Assembly: GCF_017114995.1 (NCBI RefSeq)
Contig: NZ_JABXKL010000083.1
Location: 1 to 64,000 of the forward strand
Length of the DNA: 64,000 nt
Direction of reading: 5' to 3'
Source: Nostoc sp. NMS9
GTDB taxonomy: Bacteria; Cyanobacteriota; Cyanobacteriia; Cyanobacteriales; Nostocaceae
Of this stretch, positions 35,782 through 44,413 are shown piece after piece. The notes beneath the pieces are model-generated. The model was not told where the DNA came from and did no database searches. It saw nothing but the letters and a program-made list of their open reading frames with translations. Position 1 is the first letter of the stretch; each line of letters begins with the position of its first letter. The position numbers and the translations under genes are program-made.

Positions 35782-37647
35782 ATGACGAAAAAGGCTAGAC
35801 AATCCAAATCCTTTCAACGTGCTCCTGATGCACCAAATTTGCCATCAACTCCATTCAGGTTCATTTGCTATTTCGTTAACCAGTTCCGCTGGTGGTATGT
35901 GGCAGGGGTGATTCTGGAGGTAATACACGCAACCTGTGGCATTATGTTGCCTTATGCCATTGGCGAGATCATCCGGGGTGTGACGCGATCGACGGGCGAC
36001 AGCAAGCCCATTTTTGATGCCATGAAGCAACCCTTGATGTTATTCATCGGCTTGAGTGTGGGTGAAGTGGTATTCGGGCGATCGGCTGGACTCTTGCAGA
36101 CGATTCTCCATCCGATTCACCGACAGCACATTGTGCGATCGCTATATGCCTACTTGCAGCAGCATTCGCATCGATACCTGAGCAGTAGTTTTTCCGGGGC
36201 ATTGGCACATCGGATTAGCGAAACCTCTCTAGGTGTTACCCAAACGATGCAAATGATGATTACTGAATTTATGCCAGTAATTGTTGTGTATTCCGTCGCC
36301 ACGACGATACTGTATCGCGCCTATCCTCCGCTGGCTGCACTTGTGGGAATATGGGCAGTTCTCTTCATCAGTATTTCGTTCTGGCTGGCAACTCGCTGCC
36401 GAATTTACTCCCGGAAAGCCGCAGCCGCCAGAAGTGAGACAACTGGTATCATCGTAGATGCGGTAACAAATCTCACCAGTATCCGACTGTTTGCTCGCTT
36501 CGGTTTTGAACGACGCTATTTGAATGAGCAATTAAGGCGCGAAATCAAAGAGGTAAGAGAGTCAAACTGGTATTCAGAGCGAATTCGCTGGTTTCAGTTC
36601 ATCTCAGCAGCCATTCTGAAAATCAGCACCCTGTATTACTCGCTCTCTCTCTGGAGCCAAGGAAAGATCGCTACTGCTGACTTCGTTGTAGCAACCAGTC
36701 TGTCGCTGTTGATTATTAGTGAAGCCCGCAATTTGAGCCGCCGCTTTCTGGAATTTTTTGAACATATTGGTAATGTCGCCAATGGTGTTTTTACCATCAT
36801 TCAACCGCATGAGTTGATCGATCGTGAAAAAGCGATCGCCCACTCAATCACCCAAGGTAAGATTGAGTTTCGGCGGGTGAATTTCAACTACACAGAAGAG
36901 AAGAAAGTTTTCAACAACCTTTCTGTCAACATCCAAGCGGGACAGCGTGTCGGACTGGTGGGCTTGTCCGGCTCTGGAAAATCCACCTTTGTTAATCTGA
37001 TTCTGCGTTTATTCGACCCACAATCTGGACAGATTATCATTGATGGGGTCGATATTCGAGATATGACTCAGGATGCTTTACACGCTCAGATCAGCTTAAT
37101 TCCCCAAGATCCGTCTCTGTTTCATCGCACTTTGCTAGAAAATATTCGTTACGGACGCTTGGATGCAACCGATGAGGAAGTGATCGAGGCTTCGCGAAAG
37201 GCTCATGCTCACGATTTCATCGTCCAAAGTAAGGATGGTTACAATTCTCTGGTGGGCGAACGTGGTGTCAAGTTGTCTGGAGGACAGAGACAGCGCATTG
37301 TTATTGCGCGGGTAATCCTCAAAGATGCGCCGATTCTGATCTTAGATGAAGCCACCTCTAGCCTCGATTCAATCACCGAAAAAGCGATCCAAGATACCCT
37401 CGACTTAGCAATGAATGGGAAAACGGTCATCGTGGTAGCTCATCGATTATCTACCATCGTCCATCTAGATCGGATTCTGGTGTTCGACAAAGGTCGGATT
37501 ATCGAAGATGGTTCCCACACCAAACTGCTGGCACTCGGCGGCGCTTATTACAGATTATGGAAAATGCAAGCAGGTGGATTTCTACCGGAAAATATCGACG
37601 AGGTTCGCACTGGCACAGATAACATCGAAAAGGGAATGATCGCTTGA
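35782..37647 (+). CDS. ABC exporter, fused permease and ATPase
   Basis: Residues about 25-330 form a six-helix ABC exporter membrane domain (FICYFVNQFRWWYVAGVILE, LMLFIGLSVGEVVFG, VVATSLSLLII). Residues about 360-600 are the ATPase, with Walker A GLSGSGKST (about 394), signature LSGGQRQR (about 498), Walker B LILDEATS (about 518) and the switch His in VAHRLS. It is a half-transporter that must dimerise, of the MsbA/multidrug type. The substrate is unknown. It may expel a product or toxic form of the compound handled by the genes upstream, or be independent, since a terminator lies between. Confidence 0.88.
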   Translation: MTKKARQSKSFQRAPDAPNLPSTPFRFICYFVNQFRWWYVAGVILEVIHATCGIMLPYAIGEIIRGVTRSTGDSKPIFDAMKQPLMLFIGLSVGEVVFGRSAGLLQTILHPIHRQHIVRSLYAYLQQHSHRYLSSSFSGALAHRISETSLGVTQTMQMMITEFMPVIVVYSVATTILYRAYPPLAALVGIWAVLFISISFWLATRCRIYSRKAAAARSETTGIIVDAVTNLTSIRLFARFGFERRYLNEQLRREIKEVRESNWYSERIRWFQFISAAILKISTLYYSLSLWSQGKIATADFVVATSLSLLIISEARNLSRRFLEFFEHIGNVANGVFTIIQPHELIDREKAIAHSITQGKIEFRRVNFNYTEEKKVFNNLSVNIQAGQRVGLVGLSGSGKSTFVNLILRLFDPQSGQIIIDGVDIRDMTQDALHAQISLIPQDPSLFHRTLLENIRYGRLDATDEEVIEASRKAHAHDFIVQSKDGYNSLVGERGVKLSGGQRQRIVIARVILKDAPILILDEATSSLDSITEKAIQDTLDLAMNGKTVIVVAHRLSTIVHLDRILVFDKGRIIEDGSHTKLLALGGAYYRLWKMQAGGFLPENIDEVRTGTDNIEKGMIA

Positions 37648-37685
37648 TAAGTTTTGAAAGTTTGTAGTAAGCACTAAAGTGCTTA

Positions 37686-38001
37686 TACCATTTCTTTGTG
37701 AGGCTGCGCCAAACCCTTTTAATATCATGTCCGTATAATTAGTTATGATTTCCACAGTCATTGCACCCCACCCCCAGCCCCTCCCCGCTCTTCGGGAGGG
37801 GAGACAAAGCGTAGCTTTGGCGGGGTGGGGTTCTTCAGGTTTAATAAGTAATCTAGCGGACATGATATAACTTCTTTCTTTGTGTCCAACTCTTACGAGA
37901 CGCTGCGCAAATGCGTCCAACTCTTACGAGACGCTGCGCGAATGCGGTTCGTTTTTCTTTCTTATACTTATGGTTTAGCGCATCTTCATACAGAATTGGT
38001 A
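37686..38001. mobile_element. MITE-like element B, copy 1, interrupted by element A
   Basis: The left end TACCATTTCTTTGTGAGGCT and the right end, read inward as TACCAATTCTGTATGAAGAT, match the two ends of the intact copy at 38801-38923. A different element (37723-37867) is inserted after the left 37 bp. The interior also has a 31-bp direct tandem duplication (GTCCAACTCTTACGAGACG, at 37884 and 37915). Confidence 0.65.
37723..37867. mobile_element. MITE-like element A, copy 1
   Basis: Terminal inverted repeats TATCATGTCCG and CGGACATGATA bound a 145-bp element with a GC-rich palindromic core (CCCCTCCCCGCTCTTCGGGA then AGCGTAGCTTTGGCGGGG). TA is present at both junctions and may be the target duplication. 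A second copy is at 55198-55329. Confidence 0.75.
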
Positions 38002-38087
38002 TTAGAAAATAAGGACTTTAGTCCTTACTACGAACTTACTTACCTGGTCAAAATTAAAATACTTTTGTATATACATAATTTCTGTAG

Positions 38088-38543
38088 ATGAATTATTGGC
38101 TAATGAAATCAGAACCAGAAGCCTATAGCATTGCTGACCTTCAACAGCAGAAAGAGACTATCTGGGACGGCGTTCGCAATTATCAAGCTCGCAACTTTTT
38201 GCGCCAAATGGATGAAGGAGACTTAGCTTTTTTCTATCACTCCAGCACTAATCCTCCCAGTATTGCTGGGTTAATGCGTGTGTTGAAAAAAGATATTGCT
38301 GACCCGACCCAGTTTGAGCCAGAAAGTAAATACTACGACCCGAAATCAAGTTCCGAATCCCCTCGCTGGCAAACAGTTGTAGTGGAATTTGTTGAGAATT
38401 TTTCTAACCCTATCTTGCTCTCAATACTCAAAGAGGAGTTTAGCGCCGAAGAGTTTATGTTGGTGAAACAAGGAAATCGGTTATCAGTGATGCCCGTCCC
38501 TGAAGCAGTAGCTTTGAAGATTCTGGCGATGAAAACCTCCTAG
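38088..38543 (+). CDS. EVE-domain protein
   Basis: The 151-residue protein is a single EVE domain: MNYWLMKSEPEAYSIADLQQ at the start, WDGVRNYQARNFLRQM, GDLAFFYHSS, and RLSVMPVPEAVALKIL at the end. EVE is a PUA-like fold that in studied members binds modified bases in DNA or RNA. In cyanobacteria it is usually a lone gene, as here. No restriction or modification genes are nearby, so no defence role can be argued from context. Confidence 0.9.
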   Translation: MNYWLMKSEPEAYSIADLQQQKETIWDGVRNYQARNFLRQMDEGDLAFFYHSSTNPPSIAGLMRVLKKDIADPTQFEPESKYYDPKSSSESPRWQTVVVEFVENFSNPILLSILKEEFSAEEFMLVKQGNRLSVMPVPEAVALKILAMKTS

Positions 38544-38567
38544 TTAAAATAATTCGTAATGACGCTC

Positions 38568-38637
38568 TCTACGAGACGCTAAAAGCGTAGCTTGGTTCTC
38601 TGTAAGAGTACGCGGACTCGCTACCGCTACGCTAACG
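38568..38637 (-). repeat. Dispersed GTTAGCG...GTCATT repeat, copy 3
   Basis: Inverted relative to the copies at 9677 and 12199. It starts with AATGACGCTCTCTACGAGAC and ends near CTACGCTAAC; extra bases (CTTGGTTCTCTGTAAGAG) interrupt the middle. It is flanked by TAATTCGTAA words. Confidence 0.7.
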
Positions 38638-38800
38638 TAATTCGTAAAACATTTTGAAGAAGGTTGATTAACTGGACATAATGTGATTTATTCTTGCCTA
38701 TTTACAGCAGATTTCAAGGAAAGTGAGATACACAACGATTCGTCTGTTATCCAGTTATAAAACGTGTTTTACTCCTGAATTCTGAATTCTGCTGTATTTA

Positions 38801-38923
38801 TACCAATTCTGTATAAAGATGCGCCAAATTATATAAGGAACGAACTGCATTCGTGCAGCGTCTCGTCAAAGAAGGACACAAAGGAAGAAAGAAAATTTGG
38901 CGCAGCCTCACAAAGAAATGGTA
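38801..38923. mobile_element. MITE-like element B, copy 2 (intact)
   Basis: Imperfect inverted ends (TACCAATTCTGTATAAAGAT; inward from the right TACCATTTCTTTGTGAGGCT) share GCGCCAAATT at the inner side. The 123-bp element carries no ORF and ends five bases from the stop codon of the MtfA-like gene. Confidence 0.65.
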
Positions 38924-38928
38924 TTAGT

Positions 38929-39753
38929 TTACGCCCATTGCACAGGATCTAATTGATAGTAACGTTGCAGTTGCTCATAAAGTGCCGGATGCTTAGACAG
39001 CAATTGATGCGGTTTTTCAAAGAATGTCTCAGTCGCTACGGCAAAAAATTCTGCGGGGTTTGTTGCGCCATAGCTGTCCATTACCGTTTTTGCGCCTTGT
39101 AGAACATCATTACAAAGTTGCTGATATGCTTCTGTCATCACCTTCGCCCAAATAGGATAGTCTGAATTGTGTTGCAGTATCGGAACTCCTTCAGCTTTAC
39201 CATCTTCTTGATCTAACTGATGGGCGAATTCATGAAGCACAACGTTACGTCCATCTTTCCAGTTATTAGTGTCTTGTTTTACCTGTTCCCAAGACACTAC
39301 TACTTGGTCATTTGTCCACGATTCCCCCAGTCTTGCTACACGCCTTTCTTCAACAACATATTTTCCGACAGAATTCGTTTCCTGAACAAAATAAGCGTTG
39401 GGATACACCAGAATCGAACGAAGTCTAGGGAAGTACTGTCCACGTTCATTTAATAGAAGTAAACAGGCGACAGCAGCAAGAGTTAGTTTCATTTCCTCCG
39501 TCACCTGTAATCCTCTACAGCCAATAAATTGCTTTTCTGCTAAGAATACTTGAATATGTCCCTGAAGTCGTCTGATTTCATCGGGAGAAAGACAGAGATA
39601 AATGGGAAAATTATTCTCAATAATGGCATTCCAAAGTGGGGGAAAAGGACGATGTTTGAGACGGTTTCTTCGCCTTTTGACGATAATCGGATTGAATAAA
39701 ATCCCAGCGATAATCAGCCCAATAAAGAGAAAGAAAACTATGATTTTAATCAT
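38929..39753 (-). CDS. MtfA-like zinc metallopeptidase (M90 family)
   Basis: The zinc motif HEFAHQLDQEDG (His-Glu-x-x-His, about residue 175) with a downstream Glu in NPAEFFAVATETFFE matches the M90/MtfA family. In E. coli MtfA binds the Mlc repressor and modulates sugar uptake; it has aminopeptidase-like activity. This protein has an added N-terminal hydrophobic anchor (IIVFFLFIGLIIAGILFN), unlike E. coli MtfA, so it is probably membrane-bound with the catalytic domain in the cytosol. No Mlc homologue is visible nearby. Confidence 0.85.
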   Translation of the reverse strand: MIKIIVFFLFIGLIIAGILFNPIIVKRRRNRLKHRPFPPLWNAIIENNFPIYLCLSPDEIRRLQGHIQVFLAEKQFIGCRGLQVTEEMKLTLAAVACLLLLNERGQYFPRLRSILVYPNAYFVQETNSVGKYVVEERRVARLGESWTNDQVVVSWEQVKQDTNNWKDGRNVVLHEFAHQLDQEDGKAEGVPILQHNSDYPIWAKVMTEAYQQLCNDVLQGAKTVMDSYGATNPAEFFAVATETFFEKPHQLLSKHPALYEQLQRYYQLDPVQWA

Positions 39754-39838
39754 TGACTTTTGAGCAGCTTACATATTTAATTCATTAGTAAGCAGAAAGT
39801 TTAGAATAATTGTTGTTGTTGTGACTCATTAACTCCCG

Positions 39839-41761
39839 CTATTGGATCAGAATTATGCAAGATTGAACCTTGGTGGAAAGGCTGTTTTGAAGTCCTTGCT
39901 CAACTTTGACAATCAGTTTATCAAAAGCCTCTTGATTTGCTGTCAGTTGTTCTTGAAGAACTTTCTCTAACTCAGGCTTTATTTGCTCACACATATCCTC
40001 AATTTTTTTGTCGCTCAAAAAACTAGAACGAATCCAACTAGGTACATCTACATTTGTCTTAATTACTTCTTGAACAGTCTTACGATTTAGCTCCATTCCT
40101 GCCGCCATCACCGAAGCCCCATATACTAGTGCAATCGGCCAAGTTAAATGTCCAGTTAGTATGAGAGTGATGATGCTAGCCACAGCGCCTCCACCAATTA
40201 CTACATTGACGATAAACGCTACTGTCTCAGCCAGGATAGCATCTCCAATTTGCAACTCTGGGTTAACAAAATTTGGGTCAATACTATCCTCGAACCTTAA
40301 GCTGCTTCTAGGTATCTGAAACTTTCGACATATTGGATCGGTTTGTGCAGCTAAATCAGGTTGTATTTTATTGCTAAACCAAGAAGCGCATTGATGATTA
40401 ATTATCTGCACGGCGCGATCGCTTTTGAGCCACTGTTCTGCACGACCGATCAAAGATGTTTCTAAATCAGCTAAAGTCCGTATTTTGTTTTTTTGCCAAT
40501 CTTTTAAAGCTGGTTTAACTGCATTGACAATCAAGCCATCTGTCAAAGGCTTAGTTAATGATTCGATTAACTCCGGGATATGCCTTTCAATCAAACCTTT
40601 AAGCTTGTTCGAGGTAAATAGTTTGTTCACTTCTTGTTTAAAAGCAGCAGCACGCAGATCCCATCGTCCTACTCGTGCTAAACCCATTGCAATACACCGT
40701 TCCGGTTCTGGATCGGGGCGAAGCAGCGTTTCTGGTTCGGGAAACATTTCCTGACAAAGAAAGTGCGTAAACTTCATCCGAGATGCACCGCCAGTCATCA
40801 GCACAAGTTTCGGTACAATTCCAAGTTTTTCCAGCTTTTGTTTCGCCTCGGTTAAAGAGTTGCGAAATGATTTAATCCAACTATGATGCTCCAGTTCCGG
40901 TAAGGGTTTATTTAAAATTTCATCCATCAGCAATTTATTTACTTGGGGAATAAAATAAATCTGTTCGTTGATCGACTCGAAGCCACGCGCAAAAGATTCA
41001 GGATCGCTGTATAGTTGTTCATTAGAAAAGTAATCTTCTTTAGCTTTGCGGCAAGCAAGTTCACAACGAGCTTGGTGATGGGGATATTCCTGAAATACTT
41101 TTTCGAGTAATGCTTTTTGTTCGTGGCTGGCGAGAGTCTGGGCAAAAATAGCTTTGTCAATTAGAGATGCACCTAAAGTATTACTCCCGAAATCTATCGG
41201 GATCTCTTCTAAGCTTTTAACTAGAGTAAAATCTGTGGTTGAAGAACCAATATCGACAATTAGCACCGAGCCAACAAGTTTGTCATACTCCAACTTCCCG
41301 GCTTCCTTGGCTTGCATGAAAGCAGCCCGCGATTCGGGTACAACATTTAGTTGGGGAATACCAGCTTCTTGAAGCAGCTTTTGGTATTCTAAGCGATCGC
41401 TAACTGACCATCCTGAAGGGCAACCAATGTAAAAATAGCTACCTTTCCCACCTTCAACTTGTTTGCTTTCTTTTAAAAGGCGGTAGTAAGTTGCCACAAA
41501 AGTGCTAATTGTTTCCCGATATTTAGGATCGTTGTTGGGTTTTTGCTTGAAAGAAATTGTCAGCTGAGTAACGCCAGCTTGAATTAATGCTTGTTCGCCG
41601 ATAAGATAACCGAGTTTGGGATGCCAACCAAGTGCTGTAATTTGGTTCTTCTTGTTATTAATCTCCAACATCTGGGGAGGTTCGATGCTTTCCACGATCG
41701 CTTTAGCTACAGCCGTTTCACCGTGTCCCAAATCAAAACCGATTGTTTCTAAAATTTCCAT
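39839..41761 (-). CDS. Membrane-anchored Hsp70-like ATPase
   Basis: The N-terminal 370 residues are an actin/Hsp70 ATPase: GFDLGHGETAV (phosphate 1), VLIVDIGSSTTDFTLV (phosphate 2) and LVLMTGGASRMKF (adenosine). There is no recognisable beta-sandwich substrate domain; instead a helical region (about 370-510) is followed by a hydrophobic hairpin (about 523-560, FIVNVVIGGGAVASIITLIL and ALVYGASVMAAGM) and a coiled C-terminus. So this is a divergent, membrane-bound Hsp70 relative rather than DnaK. The gene for a GrpE-like membrane protein lies 14 bp upstream on the same strand, indicating one operon and probably one complex. Confidence 0.75.
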   Translation of the reverse strand: MEILETIGFDLGHGETAVAKAIVESIEPPQMLEINNKKNQITALGWHPKLGYLIGEQALIQAGVTQLTISFKQKPNNDPKYRETISTFVATYYRLLKESKQVEGGKGSYFYIGCPSGWSVSDRLEYQKLLQEAGIPQLNVVPESRAAFMQAKEAGKLEYDKLVGSVLIVDIGSSTTDFTLVKSLEEIPIDFGSNTLGASLIDKAIFAQTLASHEQKALLEKVFQEYPHHQARCELACRKAKEDYFSNEQLYSDPESFARGFESINEQIYFIPQVNKLLMDEILNKPLPELEHHSWIKSFRNSLTEAKQKLEKLGIVPKLVLMTGGASRMKFTHFLCQEMFPEPETLLRPDPEPERCIAMGLARVGRWDLRAAAFKQEVNKLFTSNKLKGLIERHIPELIESLTKPLTDGLIVNAVKPALKDWQKNKIRTLADLETSLIGRAEQWLKSDRAVQIINHQCASWFSNKIQPDLAAQTDPICRKFQIPRSSLRFEDSIDPNFVNPELQIGDAILAETVAFIVNVVIGGGAVASIITLILTGHLTWPIALVYGASVMAAGMELNRKTVQEVIKTNVDVPSWIRSSFLSDKKIEDMCEQIKPELEKVLQEQLTANQEAFDKLIVKVEQGLQNSLSTKVQSCIILIQ

Positions 41762-41775
41762 ACCCTTATTGTCTA

Positions 41776-42684
41776 TTATTCTCTAGCAGAGGAATATGCT
41801 GGCTCAATTACCCTACCGCGTCTAATCAAGCGATCGCCTTTTAACAAAGCCGGAGTTAGAGTGACGTGATCTTTGGTATCGGGATCGATACTTGGCTCAA
41901 AGTCAAAATACTCGCGATCGCTATGCGGGTCATTTGGTCGGTAAATTTGAGTGTTAATTCCCTGAGACATTAAAATTTGTGGCAGAAGTTTCGCCAGTTC
42001 ATGAGCCATTTGGGGTTTATCAAGTTTTGATGCGCCCATTAGCCTTTGCAGAAAATTTAATAGTTCTGGCAATTCTTCTATTGCTAAGTCCCCTTCATGT
42101 TTATTTGATTCTTCTACTCTAGCCACTGCTAGGTCAATAGTGTTGAGAGCATCGCCAAGGCAATCTAGAAATACTTTGCTATCAACCCGGAGAATCGGTT
42201 GGGGTAATTCCAATAGCCCTTCAGATATAGAATTATTTTGCTGGTTGTTTAATTCGAGTTGAAGTAAAATTTCTAGTCCTATAAGTAGAGAAGTTAATAA
42301 GATAGCCATCCACGCACCTGGGGTAGTTTTAGTTAAAGAAAACAATGAGCCTAAGATGCCGATAGAAACTAGCCCCTGTAATAGTTTCAGGATTAATCTG
42401 CTCGAAAAAAATTTTGTACTTGGGTTAGGAATTTGCCTTTGCTCTGTTGAAGCAGCTTGAAGATAGTTAGCTGCTGCAAGGGTTGCGATAGACTGCCGCA
42501 GGGTATCCAGGAAAAAGGAAGCCAGACGAACTTGAGCCAAATTAAGCTTTTCAATATAAATTCTTTCGAGATTATCGAGTCGGTTTTGAACCAGTTTAAC
42601 TATTTGCTCAATGCCGATTGTATTATCAATATCTGTCTGGAGTTGGTTGCGTTCTTCGCTAAAAAGTGAGGTGATTGTTTTCAT
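41776..42684 (-). CDS. GrpE-like membrane protein paired with Hsp70
   Basis: An N-terminal coiled coil (EERNQLQTDIDNTIGIEQIV onward) leads to two hydrophobic segments (about residues 105-150: LLQGLVSIGILGSLFSL, AWMAILLTSLLIGLEILL). The C-terminus, with FDFEPSIDPDTKDHVTLTPA and LLKGDRLIRRGRVIEPA, recalls the beta domain of GrpE (a FDPE...HEAV segment then GYRLGDRVLRPA). GrpE is the nucleotide exchange factor of Hsp70, and the gene sits 14 bp before an Hsp70-like gene. I infer an exchange factor tethered to the membrane. The ATG at 42684 (MKTITSLF) is preferred over a GTG 16 codons upstream. Confidence 0.6.
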   Translation of the reverse strand: MKTITSLFSEERNQLQTDIDNTIGIEQIVKLVQNRLDNLERIYIEKLNLAQVRLASFFLDTLRQSIATLAAANYLQAASTEQRQIPNPSTKFFSSRLILKLLQGLVSIGILGSLFSLTKTTPGAWMAILLTSLLIGLEILLQLELNNQQNNSISEGLLELPQPILRVDSKVFLDCLGDALNTIDLAVARVEESNKHEGDLAIEELPELLNFLQRLMGASKLDKPQMAHELAKLLPQILMSQGINTQIYRPNDPHSDREYFDFEPSIDPDTKDHVTLTPALLKGDRLIRRGRVIEPAYSSARE

Positions 42685-42839
42685 TGCATTGATTAAGACT
42701 TTAACGTTATTAATTAGGAGTGAAATCAACACTCATTTTTTCATTTCACCCTGTAATCACATAATGACGGAATAATTCATAATTTCTAATTATGAATTAG
42801 GTTGATTGCAAATTACTACCCATCAAAAGGAGGAGCAGA

Positions 42840-43631
42840 ATGTTTATCTGCGTCATTGCAGACTACGGTACAGGAGATCCGGCATTTACTGAAGTCACAC
42901 AACGTCTGCTGATGACTTTTCCCCATGCCCAAATTCATTTGCTTTCGGTTCCAGCATTCAGTACCTTAGCAACGGGATTCTGGATTGCTCAACTGGGACT
43001 TAACCCAGGCCCTAGCGATCGCCTAATTTATCACAACTGTGCGCCTCGTCAAGATGATCCAGAAGCCCGTCGAGACAATGAAGGTGAAGGACTAACTTAT
43101 GCCCTTTTATCCAATGGTGTAAAAGTAGTGGGTGTAAATGCAGGCTACACCCTCTCTTTTATCAAAGACTATACAAAGGAGTTGCGAGTGGTCAACGTTT
43201 CTCGTGGTGGATCGCAGTTTCGCTCACGGGATGTATTTCCTCCGGCGGCGGCTGCCATTATGAGTGAAGATTTTAGCTTTCTGGGAGATAGCCTTAAAAG
43301 TGAGCAAATCCCAGATGTTCCACCAGATCGAATTGCCTGGATTGATGGCTACGGCAACATCAAAACAACTATCGGGGCCCATACACTTAATTTGGAGCCT
43401 CAAAGCAAGATCGTGATCCGGATTGGAGATGTGGTCAGCGATGCAGTGTATTCTGATGGTAGTTTCAAAGTATCTGAAGGAACTTTAGCTTTTGCTCCTG
43501 GTAGTTCTGGTTGGTCAAAAGGCGATTCAGGAGAACCATTGCGCTTCCTAGAGCTATTTCTGCGAGGAGGGAGTGCTTGGGAACGCTTTGGTCGTCCCCG
43601 TGTGAATCAGCAAGTAACTCAAATTGCCTAA
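42840..43631 (+). CDS. SAM hydroxide adenosyltransferase-like (DUF62) protein
   Basis: The sequence follows the DUF62 or chlorinase/fluorinase family: FICVIADYGTGDPAFTEVTQ at the N-terminus, VVGVNAGYTLSFIKDY in the middle, and a C-terminal barrel with IAWIDGYGNIKTTI and APGSSGWSKGDSGEPLRF. Most members split S-adenosylmethionine into adenosine and methionine using water; a few halogenate. The Asp near the start (ADYGTGDPA) is kept. AAGGAGGAG about 8 bases before the ATG is the strongest ribosome binding site in this part of the window, so expression may be high. It is divergent from the Hsp70/GrpE-like pair. Confidence 0.75.
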   Translation: MFICVIADYGTGDPAFTEVTQRLLMTFPHAQIHLLSVPAFSTLATGFWIAQLGLNPGPSDRLIYHNCAPRQDDPEARRDNEGEGLTYALLSNGVKVVGVNAGYTLSFIKDYTKELRVVNVSRGGSQFRSRDVFPPAAAAIMSEDFSFLGDSLKSEQIPDVPPDRIAWIDGYGNIKTTIGAHTLNLEPQSKIVIRIGDVVSDAVYSDGSFKVSEGTLAFAPGSSGWSKGDSGEPLRFLELFLRGGSAWERFGRPRVNQQVTQIA

Positions 43632-43674
43632 AATTTGGTAGCTGGGTTTATCGAGTTGTCCTGACTAAAAGCGA

Positions 43675-43970
43675 TTAGATTTGTGCCACACCGCCATCGA
43701 CGAACAATTCAATGTCGGTAATATAACTGCTGTCGTCCGAAGCCAGGAACACGACAGCTTTTGTGACTTCATCCGGTGTTCCTAGGCGCCCCAAAGGAAT
43801 GCCATTCAACATCGCCGTATGCATTTCGTCAGTTATCCCCAGGCGATCGTCAGCGGCTGTGGGGATAATCCCAGGGCTGACAACATTGACCCGGATGTGG
43901 CGTTCTTTGAGGTCAACCGACCAAGTGCGTGCGAATGAGCGCACGGCTGCCTTAGTCGCAGCATAAACAA
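43675..43970 (-). pseudogene. 3' fragment of a short-chain dehydrogenase gene, cut by a MITE
   Basis: The remaining text starts VYAATKAAVRSFARTWSVDL (catalytic Tyr-x3-Lys) and runs through RVNVVSPGIIPT to ELFVDGGVAQI, the usual end of an SDR-family reductase. The Rossmann half with the cofactor-binding glycines is absent. The sequence breaks exactly where a 121-bp element begins, and nothing SDR-like follows on the far side, so part of the gene was also deleted. Confidence 0.8.
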
Positions 43971-44091
43971 TAGACCTCTTGCATAAATCAAAAATAAGAA
44001 CTCCACCCCGCCAAAGCTACGCTTTGTCTCCCCTCCCCGCAAGCGGGGAGGGGTTGGGGGTGGGGTGTTAGGGACTTTTGCAAGAGGTCTA
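43971..44091. mobile_element. MITE-like element with TAGACCTCTTGCA ends
   Basis: A perfect 13-bp terminal inverted repeat (TAGACCTCTTGCA; 43971-43983 and 44079-44091) bounds a core almost identical to the GC-rich core of element A, in the opposite orientation (CCGCCAAAGCTACGCTTTGT, then CCCCTCCCCGCAAGCGGGGA). It truncates the SDR gene. The 320 bp up to 44413 hold no gene I can support. Confidence 0.75.
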
Positions 44092-44413
44092 ATCTATTCG
44101 TTCACAACTTATTTCCACTTTTCCCTGTCTACCCACACCCAAATCAATCAGCGATCGCTTTTAGTTTAAACTTCAGACTCTACCAAGTGAAAAAGAGCGA
44201 TCGCTCCCCCATTTTCAACAGTAAACAAGAATAATCAACATGACGAAAGAGAGTGGCTACTTTACTTTCCCCTACAGTAGTCCTTATGATATTCCTCGTT
44301 CAGTTTTATGCCATATATCTATTATTTTAAGGTGAATTCGACGAAGCTAAAAAGCCACCGCAGTCAAAGCAGGTAAATCTTTAGAGTTAATAAGGTCACT
44401 AGTCAGTTACGTT

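Noticed and set aside
44240..44335. 31-codon ORF starting MTKESGYFTFPYSS
   Set aside because: No ribosome binding site, no family and no conserved context; cannot be told from chance.
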